A program made the translations under genes and the position numbers. DNA of 13,417 nucleotides from Methyloceanibacter sp. (GTDB taxonomy: Bacteria > Pseudomonadota > Alphaproteobacteria > Rhizobiales > Methyloligellaceae), in the NCBI GenBank assembly GCA_025449615.1, contig JANWJA010000110.1:1-13417 (forward strand), written 5' to 3'. Positions within the stretch are counted from its first letter, which is position 1, and the number at the start of each line of letters is the position of its first letter. Shown piece after piece: positions 6,868-13,417 of the stretch. A model generated the notes under the pieces. It had not been told where the DNA came from. It saw only the letters and a list, made by a program, of their open reading frames with translations, and ran no database searches.

Positions 6868-7389
6868 TCAGCCGCCGCCAAGGATTTTCGGCGTGAGGAA
6901 CAGCTTTAGCTCGCCGCTATTCACCGTCACCTCGCCCCAGGACGGAAACGGGAAGGTGATGACCACGAAGCCTGTCGTCGGCAGCTTTTCCAAAAGGCGC
7001 ATCTTCACAGTCTGCGGGCCCTTGCCAATCAGGTCGAGTGCTAACGCATGGATCTCCGGATTATGGCCGACCAGCATCACGGAACTTATGTCCGTGCTGA
7101 CGCCGCGCAACATCCGCAGCATTTCGCTCGCACTCACATGATAGAGCGCGTCCTCGTAGATCACCCGCGGCTCGACCTTCAATTCCGGCAAGACCAGCGC
7201 CAGCGTGTCGCGGGTGCGCCGCGCCGACGAGCAAAGCACGAGGCTCGGATCGATGCCATGCTTCGCGATGGCTCGGCCCATGATCGGGGCATCGGCGACG
7301 CCCCGCGCGTTGAGCGGCCGGTCCTGATCTGGAAGCGATGGGCTAATCCAGCTCGATTTGGCGTGGCGGAGAAGACTGAGCGTGAGCAT
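6868..7389 (-). CDS. SixA-type histidine phosphatase (RHG superfamily) between trpE and trpG
   Basis: This 173-residue cytoplasmic protein belongs to the histidine phosphatase superfamily, SixA-like branch. The opening LLRHAKSSW has the RHA triad at 8-10 (His9 is the expected phospho-acceptor), RPLNARG follows at 24-30, CSSARRTRDT at 53-62 supplies the second phosphate-binding arginine (Arg57 or Arg58), YEDALY at 78-83 offers the acidic proton donor (Glu79), and LVGHNPEI at 107-113 supplies the second core histidine (His109). All core residues are present, so it should be active. E. coli SixA dephosphorylates histidine phosphotransfer proteins; the substrate here is unknown, and small phospho-metabolites are equally possible. 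The ATG lies four bases after the trpE stop and the gene precedes trpG, so it is embedded in the trp operon. No export signal or membrane segment is seen. The family call is firm; a role in tryptophan synthesis is not shown. Confidence 0.9.
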   Translation of the reverse strand: MLTLSLLRHAKSSWISPSLPDQDRPLNARGVADAPIMGRAIAKHGIDPSLVLCSSARRTRDTLALVLPELKVEPRVIYEDALYHVSASEMLRMLRGVSTDISSVMLVGHNPEIHALALDLIGKGPQTVKMRLLEKLPTTGFVVITFPFPSWGEVTVNSGELKLFLTPKILGGG

Positions 7390-7393
7390 GAGC

Positions 7394-8962
7394 TCACTGG
7401 CCTTGTTTGGCGCGGGCGGCGAAGCGCACCGCTTCTTCCGCGGCCTTGAACAGAGCGCACGCTTTGTTCACGCATTCGGCTTGCTCGCGCTCCGGCACGG
7501 AGTCGGCGACGATGCCGGCGCCGGCCTGCACATACATCTTGCCGTCCTTCAACACCGACGTTCTCAGCACGATGCAGGAATCCATATCGCCATTTGCGGA
7601 GAAATATCCCACGCAGCCCGCGTAGAGACCGCGCCGTTCGTCTTCCAACTCATCGATGATCTCCATGGCGCGAACCTTCGGCGCGCCGGACACGGTGCCG
7701 GCAGGAAAACCAGCCATCAATGCATCGATCGCGTCGCTTCGCGAATCGAGCCGCCCCTCCACATTGGAGACGATATGCATCACCTGGCTATAATATTCGA
7801 GGAAGAAGCTGTCGGTGACGTGCACGCTGCCAATCTCGGCCACGCGCCCCACGTCATTCCGCCCAAGATCGAGCAGCATCAGATGCTCGGCGCGCTCCTT
7901 GGCATCGGCCAGCAGCTCATGCGCGAGCGACTTGTCTTCCTCCGGCGTGCTCCCACGCGGACGCGTACCGGCGATGGGGCGGATGGTGACGCCGCCGTCG
8001 CGGACCCTGACCAGAATCTCGGGGCTCGACCCAACCACGGCGAACCCGCCGAAATTCAGATAATAAAGGTAGGGCGAGGGATTGACCCGCCGCAGCGCAC
8101 GGTAAAGCGCGAAGGATGGCAGCGTGAACGGCGCCTCGAAGCGCTGACTGAGCACCACCTGGAAAATATCACCCGCCGCGATGTAGTCCTTCGCCTTGAT
8201 CACTTTCGCCATGAAGGCGTCGGGCTTGGTCGCGCTACGAGGCTCGGGATGCGCGGCACTGAGATCGTGATCAGCGCCATGCGGCAGAGGCTGATCGAGA
8301 CGTTCCAGCACGATGTTGAGGCGATCCGCAGCACGAGCATAGGCAGCCTTGGCCGAGACGCCGGGGGCAGGCCTGACCGGTGTCACCACCGTCATCTCGT
8401 CCTTCACCGTGTCGAAAATGACGACGAGCGTCGGCCGCACCAGGATGCTGTCCGGGAGTCCGAGCGGATCCGGTTTGGTCGAGGGCAGATCCTCGATCAA
8501 CCGCACTGTGTCGTAGCCCATATAACCGAAGATGCCGGCCGACATCGGCGGCAATGCTGCCGGCAACTCGATCGCCGATTCCGCGAGCAGTGCGCGAAGC
8601 GAATGCAACGGCGGCAGAGGCGAGGGGGCAAAGGCCTCGGCGTCAGACTGCGGCGCGCGGTTAACTTCGGCCTTGGCGCCGTTCGCCCTCCAGATCACGT
8701 CGGGCTCGCAACCGATGATGGAATAGCGCCCGCGCGTGGCGCCGCCTTCCACCGACTCCAGAAGAAAACTGTTCGGCCGGTCGGATGCGAGCTTCAGCAT
8801 GGCCGAGACGGGCGTCTCCAGATCCGCGACCAGCCGCGTCCACACCACTTGCGGCTTGCCCTCGTCGTAACGACGCGCAAAGTCGGAAAAATCAGGCTCG
8901 ACGGCAGCCGCTCCAGCAGGCTCGGGCTGTGGTGTCATCGCTGCGGCCGGCCTTTGCCTCAT
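7394..8962 (-). CDS. trpE: Anthranilate synthase component I TrpE
   Basis: TrpE converts chorismate to anthranilate using ammonia delivered by TrpG, the committed step of tryptophan synthesis. It is 522 residues, a normal length. The N-terminal domain carries the tryptophan feedback site (ETPVSAMLKLA at 49-59 and FLLESVEGG around 66-74, then RGRYS). The chorismate-binding domain follows, with GDIFQVVLSQRF, NPSPYLYYL, GSSPEILVRV, PIAGTRPRG, LLDLGRNDVGRV and AGFPAGTVSGAPKVRAMEI. The ATG used here overlaps the ppiD stop in an ATGA (8959-8962); a second ATG nine codons in (8936-8938) is possible and has AAAGG about eleven bases upstream. Because ppiD ends inside the trpE start, there is no room for a leader-peptide attenuator directly before trpE, so control is probably through feedback inhibition or the upstream promoter. 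It is not the fused TrpEG form known from Rhizobium. Confidence 0.96.
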   Translation of the reverse strand: MRQRPAAAMTPQPEPAGAAAVEPDFSDFARRYDEGKPQVVWTRLVADLETPVSAMLKLASDRPNSFLLESVEGGATRGRYSIIGCEPDVIWRANGAKAEVNRAPQSDAEAFAPSPLPPLHSLRALLAESAIELPAALPPMSAGIFGYMGYDTVRLIEDLPSTKPDPLGLPDSILVRPTLVVIFDTVKDEMTVVTPVRPAPGVSAKAAYARAADRLNIVLERLDQPLPHGADHDLSAAHPEPRSATKPDAFMAKVIKAKDYIAAGDIFQVVLSQRFEAPFTLPSFALYRALRRVNPSPYLYYLNFGGFAVVGSSPEILVRVRDGGVTIRPIAGTRPRGSTPEEDKSLAHELLADAKERAEHLMLLDLGRNDVGRVAEIGSVHVTDSFFLEYYSQVMHIVSNVEGRLDSRSDAIDALMAGFPAGTVSGAPKVRAMEIIDELEDERRGLYAGCVGYFSANGDMDSCIVLRTSVLKDGKMYVQAGAGIVADSVPEREQAECVNKACALFKAAEEAVRFAARAKQGQ

Positions 8963-10857
8963 TGTTGTTCTTCGCCGCCCGCGAGCTTGTTCAGCGCTGC
9001 CTCGTTGACGCTGACGCCATAGCGCTTCTCGAGCGCCGAAAAATATTCGCCGATGATGTCGTCGCTGACGAGAACATCGAGTTGGCGTTTGATAGCGCTT
9101 GCGGCAGGCGCCTCGAGCTCTTTGGGCGGCAAGATGGTATCGACTTGGAATACGACGCGCTTGTCGTCGCTGCCGGATGCCGCCGTCCCAAAGCCGCCCT
9201 TGGGCAGCAAATAGGCCTGCGTCATTGTCGCGGGCATGATGTTGACCGAGAGGTCGGCACGCTTCAGAGGCTCTGTCGTCAAGATCTCGGTGTTCAGCTC
9301 TTTAGCGAGATCATCGAGCGTCTTGCCGCCGTTTAAGGACGTGACCAGCTCTTGCGAGTACTTCGCCAGGCGATTCCGTGCCTCGTCCTCACCCCAGGCC
9401 TTGGTCACTTCGTCTTTCACCTGATCGAACGGCTTGAGCTGCTCCGGGGTCTCCCCAAGCACCTCGTACCAGATGATACCCAAATCCTTAGGCTCGATCG
9501 GATCGTTTTCAACGCCAGTGTCCGTGGCAAAGGCAGCCTCCAAAAGCTCGGTCTCCGCCGGCAGCGTGATGGCGGAACCATCCGGTGCCTGGCCTTTGCG
9601 GTCGACGGCCTCGACGGTCTGATAGGTGAGCTTGAGCTTGTCGGCGACCTCCGAAAGCTTGGAGCCGGAGGCGCGTTCGTCCTCGATCTTGTCGCGAAGG
9701 TCGAGGATCAGACGCTCGGCGCGATCTTTGAGAACCCCCTTCTCGAGATTGGGCTTCGCCTGCTCGAAGGTCACGACTTCGCCCGGCTCGATCTCGGTGA
9801 CGCGGAGTAAAACGACTTTGCCAAGTTTGCCGGTGACAGGGGCGCTGACTTTGTCCTTATCGAGCTTGAACGCTTCGTCGGCGATGGTCGCATCAGCCAT
9901 TTCATTGCGTGTCAGCGTACCGAGATCGAAATCCGCATCGCTCAACCCTTGCTCTTTGGCAATCGCGGCGAAATCGGTGCCGGACTGAATCCTCTGAGCC
10001 GCAGCCTCCGCGGCGGCTTGGTCGGGGAAAGTAATCTGCTGCACATGGCGCTTTTCCGGCTTGCCGAGTTTGTCTTTCTCTTCTTCAAACGCAGCCTTGA
10101 GGTCGTCATCGGTGATCGTGACTTGATCCTTCACGGTCTCCGGCGTCACCGCCATAACGCCAATCTTCCGATATTCAGGGAGCGTGAACTTGGCGTGATG
10201 GTTGTCGTAGAACGCCTTCAACTCTTCTTCGGTCGGCTCTTTCGCAGTACCGGCGGCGCTGAGCGGCACCAGAACGTAGCGCAGCGTGCGCTGCTCATCG
10301 TTGTACCGCACCAAGGCGTCGAGCAAGATTTGCGGTGCGGGAGCGGTATCGCCAACCGTGCCGATCAGCTGACGGCGCAGATCGCGCTCACGCTGCTCGG
10401 AGATATAGCCTTGCTCGCTCATATTGAGCGATCGCAAGATCGATGCGAGCGCGAGCGGACTGAAATTCCCGGTGGGATCCTGAAAGGTCGGGTCCTTCTT
10501 GATCTGCTCGAGCACAGCGTCCTGCGACATGCCGAGACCGAGATCTTGCGCGTGATTGTCGACCGCGGCACCCCCGATCAACCGCTCCAGGACTCGATTC
10601 TCGAGACCCATCTTCATGGCCTCTTGCTTCGAGAGGTTGCGGCCCGCGTCCGCGCTCATCGCGCGCATGGCCTCATGCTCCGCGCGCGAGTAATCCTGCA
10701 AATGGATCTCGATGTCGCCGACCCTGATCAGAGACTGACGTCCATAGCCGCGGAAGATGTCCGCAATTCCCCAAATCGCGAAGCTGAAAACCAACAGTCC
10801 CATCAGGATCATGCCGAACATTCGGCCTGCTCCTTTACGTAATGTGTCGAGTGCCAC
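8959..10857 (-). CDS. ppiD: PpiD/SurA-like membrane-anchored peptidyl-prolyl isomerase
   Basis: This is a periplasmic folding factor tethered to the inner membrane, 632 residues from the chosen start. One transmembrane segment lies near the N-terminus (about residues 13-35, MFGMILMGLLVFSFAIWGIA), followed by a SurA-N-type helical chaperone region (about 45-200), a parvulin (PpiC) region starting near residue 268 (KRHVQQITFPD, then an IQSGTDFAAIAKEQG helix), and a long charged C-terminal region. In E. coli PpiD sits near the SecYEG exit and helps newly exported proteins; many PpiD parvulin domains are inactive, and activity cannot be judged here. I chose the GTG at 10855-10857 because GGAAGG lies eight bases upstream (10866-10871) and the resulting start (VALDTLRKGAGR) is family-like. 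A longer frame starts at a TTG (10887) with no ribosome site. It is the first gene of the trp-moa operon and overlaps trpE by four bases. Confidence 0.92.
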   Translation of the reverse strand: MALDTLRKGAGRMFGMILMGLLVFSFAIWGIADIFRGYGRQSLIRVGDIEIHLQDYSRAEHEAMRAMSADAGRNLSKQEAMKMGLENRVLERLIGGAAVDNHAQDLGLGMSQDAVLEQIKKDPTFQDPTGNFSPLALASILRSLNMSEQGYISEQRERDLRRQLIGTVGDTAPAPQILLDALVRYNDEQRTLRYVLVPLSAAGTAKEPTEEELKAFYDNHHAKFTLPEYRKIGVMAVTPETVKDQVTITDDDLKAAFEEEKDKLGKPEKRHVQQITFPDQAAAEAAAQRIQSGTDFAAIAKEQGLSDADFDLGTLTRNEMADATIADEAFKLDKDKVSAPVTGKLGKVVLLRVTEIEPGEVVTFEQAKPNLEKGVLKDRAERLILDLRDKIEDERASGSKLSEVADKLKLTYQTVEAVDRKGQAPDGSAITLPAETELLEAAFATDTGVENDPIEPKDLGIIWYEVLGETPEQLKPFDQVKDEVTKAWGEDEARNRLAKYSQELVTSLNGGKTLDDLAKELNTEILTTEPLKRADLSVNIMPATMTQAYLLPKGGFGTAASGSDDKRVVFQVDTILPPKELEAPAASAIKRQLDVLVSDDIIGEYFSALEKRYGVSVNEAALNKLAGGEEQQ

Positions 10858-10901
10858 GCGATTGACCTTCCGTTTCACCAATTGCAAACCCCGCGCCGGC
10901 A

Positions 10902-10915
10902 GCCCAATCTTGGGC
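10902..10915. repeat. Palindrome GCCCAA-TC-TTGGGC in the ppiD/tpiA divergent region
   Basis: A perfect 6-bp inverted repeat with a 2-base spacer lies in the 107-base region between divergent ppiD and tpiA. It falls in the predicted 5' leader of the ppiD operon. Its right half could serve as a weak -35 box (TTGGGC, then CATCAT 18 bases on) for tpiA. The symmetry suits a dimeric regulator better than an RNA hairpin, because the loop would be only two bases. Confidence 0.45.
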
Positions 10916-10934
10916 CATGACCGCGGGGCGGCGC

Positions 10935-10963
10935 ATCATAGGTAGCTAGCACGAGGGGGGCAA
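10935..10963 (-). promoter_or_regulatory. Predicted promoter of the ppiD-trp-moa operon
   Basis: On the minus strand TTGCCC (10958-10963) and TATGAT (10935-10940) are separated by 17 bases. They match the sigma-70 consensus at 4/6 and 5/6 positions, the best pair I find in the window. Transcription would begin near 10928 and leave a leader of about 70 bases before the ppiD GTG. The -35 box overlaps the ribosome site and start region of tpiA on the other strand, so the two units are packed closely. Confidence 0.55.
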
Positions 10964-10964
10964 G

Positions 10965-11723
10965 GTGAAGGCACCGAGGCCGTTAGTGGCCGGAAACTGG
11001 AAAATGAACGGCACCGGGGCCTCTTTGGACGAGCTCGGATCGCTCATCGATCGGCTGCAAGCAAGCCCGGTAGAAGGCGCTGACGTGCTGGTGTGCCCTC
11101 CCGTAACCCTGCTTTTCCTCGCCCGCGAGCTTTTGCGCGATAGCGGTATCGCTCTCGGGGCCCAGGACTGTAACGTCGCAGCGTCCGGTGCCCATACTGG
11201 CGATATCTCCGCCGAGATGCTCGCCGACGCAGGCGCTGCCTGTGTGATTGTCGGACATTCCGAGCGCCGCGCCGAGCATGGCGAGACCAGCGAGCTCGTC
11301 GCAGCCAAGGCCAAAGCCGCGCATCGGGCGGGCCTCACCTCCATTATTTGCATCGGCGAGACCGAGGCTGAGCGACGGGCGGGACGCACGCTCGAAATCG
11401 TGGCATCTCAGCTCCAGGCATCGTTGCCGACGGGCGCCAGCGCGGCTAACACCGTCATTGCCTATGAGCCTGTCTGGGCCATCGGCTCAGGGCTGACCCC
11501 GAGCGATGCGGACATCGCCGAGGTCCATGGGTTCATCCGCAAAGGCCTGGCTGAGCGCCTGGGCGAGACGGAGAGTGCGCAAGTCCGGATCCTTTATGGC
11601 GGCTCGGTGAAGCCGGCAAATGCTGCCTCAATTGTGGCAATCGCCAACGTGAACGGCGCACTGGTCGGCGGAGCAAGCCTGACGGCGAAGGATTTCTTCG
11701 CTATTAGATCGGCTTACGCCTGA
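10965..11723 (+). CDS. tpiA: Triosephosphate isomerase
   Basis: TpiA interconverts dihydroxyacetone phosphate and glyceraldehyde 3-phosphate in central carbon metabolism. It is 252 residues, the standard (beta/alpha)8 length. Catalytic residues are in place: Asn11 and Lys13 in AGNWKMNG, His98 in VIVGHSERR, and Glu168 in [12 protein letters not shown], where the flexible loop 6 begins. The phosphate-binding YGGSVKP is at 211-217. The start is GTG (10965-10967), preceded at four bases by AGGGGGG (10954-10960); the next residues lead directly into the conserved VAGNWKMNG. It is divergent from ppiD and heads a cluster with a small exported protein, secG and pyrG, an order I recall from Hyphomicrobiales. 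Confidence 0.97.
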   Translation: MKAPRPLVAGNWKMNGTGASLDELGSLIDRLQASPVEGADVLVCPPVTLLFLARELLRDSGIALGAQDCNVAASGAHTGDISAEMLADAGAACVIVGHSERRAEHGETSELVAAKAKAAHRAGLTSIICIGETEAERRAGRTLEIVASQLQASLPTGASAANTVIAYEPVWAIGSGLTPSDADIAEVHGFIRKGLAERLGETESAQVRILYGGSVKPANAASIVAIANVNGALVGGASLTAKDFFAIRSAYA

Positions 11724-11764
11724 AGAATCGGGCGTAGGGGATAGGGGGTTTTCGCGCGAGAGTG

Positions 11765-11780
11765 TTGGCAAGATCGCCAA
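11765..11780. repeat. Small hairpin TTGGC-aagatc-GCCAA after tpiA
   Basis: A perfect 5-bp stem with a 6-base loop lies in the 97-base gap between tpiA and the next gene. No T-run follows, so termination there would be weak at best. The rest of the gap holds nothing I can identify except a GGGGA ribosome site (11812-11816) for the next gene. Confidence 0.3.
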
Positions 11781-11820
11781 TCTTCGTCATTCTGGCGCGG
11801 GGAACTGACGCGGGGACTCG

Positions 11821-12237
11821 ATGTCGTTGGCGAACTCTATTGGCGTTGGCCTGATTTGCGGGGCCACGATGCTGGTCTCGGCAGCCTGTCTCGCCGAGCC
11901 GCTCGACAAAGAGAGTTGCGCCAACCTCCAGAGCCAACGCAAGCAACTGCTCAATCGTGACATGCAAGCCGCACTCGATCAGGGGCCTGATTGGGTCAAG
12001 AACCATCTCAGCGAGCCGGAGATCGACCGCGTGCGCAATTTCCTCGCCATCGAAGAGCAGATCGAGTTTCGTTGCCGCGGCGGCGGCATGACCAAGGCCA
12101 GGGTCACGCCGCCAGCCGTGGTGCCTCTGCCGGATCGCAAGCCCACGACGCCTTCGACCGACACCCAAACCAATGCTAGCCAAGCCCTGGCTGATTCGGA
12201 TAAGACGGCGCCTTCGAAACCGAAGGCTACGAGATGA
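11821..12237 (+). CDS. Small probable exported protein of unknown function
   Basis: I cannot name this 138-residue protein. A hydrophobic N-terminus (about residues 6-24) ending in SAACLAEP looks like a secretion signal; cleavage could follow CLA, or Cys23 could act as a weak lipobox cysteine. Unusually, there is no positive charge before the hydrophobic core, and an in-frame TGA at 11806 rules out a longer start. The mature part has a helical stretch with Cys33 and Cys85, which could form a disulfide, and the recognisable blocks GPDWVKNHL (55-63) and IEEQIEFRC (77-85). I recall similar unnamed proteins next to secG in Hyphomicrobiales. The last 45 residues are Pro/Thr/Ser/Lys-rich and probably disordered. 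A GGGGA site lies four bases before the ATG, and the stop overlaps secG in an ATGA, so it is very likely a real, co-expressed gene. Confidence 0.8.
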   Translation: MSLANSIGVGLICGATMLVSAACLAEPLDKESCANLQSQRKQLLNRDMQAALDQGPDWVKNHLSEPEIDRVRNFLAIEEQIEFRCRGGGMTKARVTPPAVVPLPDRKPTTPSTDTQTNASQALADSDKTAPSKPKATR

Positions 12238-12593
12238 ACGCCGTTCTGCTGGTTATCCATATGATGGTTGCTGCCGCCCTGGTTGGCACGATTTTATTGC
12301 AGCGTTCCGAAGGCGGCGCGCTCGGCATTGGCGGTGGTGGCGGATTCATGACCGGCCGCTCTGCCGGCAATGCCTTAACCAAGACCACGGCTGTGCTTGC
12401 GGCGATGTTTTTTGCAACCAGTCTGACGTTGACCCTGTTGGCGAGCCATACCGGCCCCGCCAAGTCGGTGCTGACGCCTGCTGGTGGGCCTAGCGATAGC
12501 AGCCTTCCTGGCCTCCAGCTTCCGGTAAGCCCGCCCAGCGTGCCCTCGGGTCCGCCTGCAGCCCCGGCCGCACCGCCTGCACCCCCGCAATAG
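12234..12593 (+). CDS. secG: Protein translocase subunit SecG
   Basis: SecG is the small accessory subunit of the SecYEG channel in the inner membrane and stimulates SecA-driven export. Two transmembrane helices are clear (about residues 4-22 and 51-70), joined by the conserved Gly-rich loop LLQRSEGGALGIGGGGGFM (21-39) and SAGNALTK. At 119 residues it is longer than the E. coli form because of a Pro/Ala/Ser-rich tail (about 75-119), which is common in Alphaproteobacteria. The ATG overlaps the stop of the preceding small exported protein (ATGA, 12234-12237), so the two are translationally coupled. Confidence 0.95.
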   Translation: MNAVLLVIHMMVAAALVGTILLQRSEGGALGIGGGGGFMTGRSAGNALTKTTAVLAAMFFATSLTLTLLASHTGPAKSVLTPAGGPSDSSLPGLQLPVSPPSVPSGPPAAPAAPPAPPQ

Positions 12594-12624
12594 CGGCGCT
12601 ATTAACGCCCATCCACAGTCCCCA

Positions 12625-13417
<793 letters not shown>

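Noticed and set aside
7358..9022. A 554-codon open frame on the plus strand opposite trpE
   Set aside because: It lies fully antisense to a well-supported trpE plus the ends of two neighbours, has an Arg/His/Gly-rich composition typical of GC-rich shadow frames, and shows no recognisable domain.
9949..10842. A 297-codon open frame on the plus strand opposite ppiD
   Set aside because: Antisense to a clear PpiD-type protein, with no domain of its own.

Overview
The window looks like chromosomal core DNA of an alphaproteobacterium, probably order Hyphomicrobiales (Rhizobiales). The evidence is the GC-rich coding bias, a LexA target of the alphaproteobacterial direct-repeat type (GTTC-N7-GTTC), a SecG with a long Pro/Ala-rich tail, and a gene order (gltX / lexA / moeA-moaC-trpC-trpD-trpG-trpE-ppiD / tpiA-secG-pyrG) that I recall from that group. 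Genus cannot be assigned from what is visible. There is no tRNA, rRNA, CRISPR array, insertion sequence or phage gene.

Layout, left to right. Bases 1-72 hold no gene. gltX (73-1494, minus) encodes glutamyl-tRNA synthetase. A 267-base gap follows (1495-1761), with two adjacent hairpins and what looks like the first ~47 codons of a decayed comEC/rec2 competence gene on the plus strand. lexA (1762-2463, minus) has a perfect SOS box in its own promoter. Then comes a compact minus-strand operon, listed in transcription order: ppiD (10857-8959), trpE, a SixA/RHG-type histidine phosphatase, trpG, trpD, trpC, moaC and moeA (ending at 2617). Most junctions are ATGA overlaps or gaps of 3-6 bases, so the genes are probably translationally coupled. 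The one wide gap (66 bases) lies between the phosphatase gene and trpG. The operon joins a periplasmic folding factor, the first steps of tryptophan synthesis (chorismate to indole-3-glycerol phosphate, except the TrpF step) and two molybdenum-cofactor genes. trpF, trpB and trpA are not here.

A 107-base divergent region (10858-10964) separates this operon from a plus-strand cluster: tpiA (GTG start), a small exported protein of unknown function, secG (ATGA overlap) and the 5' part of pyrG, which runs off the right edge. The pyrG leader contains two possible hairpins.

Most of the window is ordinary housekeeping DNA and I see no convincing new multi-gene system. The points most worth a second look are the apparent loss of comEC leaving only its 5' end, the phosphatase gene placed between the two anthranilate synthase subunit genes, the absence of any room for a trp attenuator in front of trpE, the third LexA half-site upstream of lexA, and the paired hairpins upstream of gltX and pyrG.
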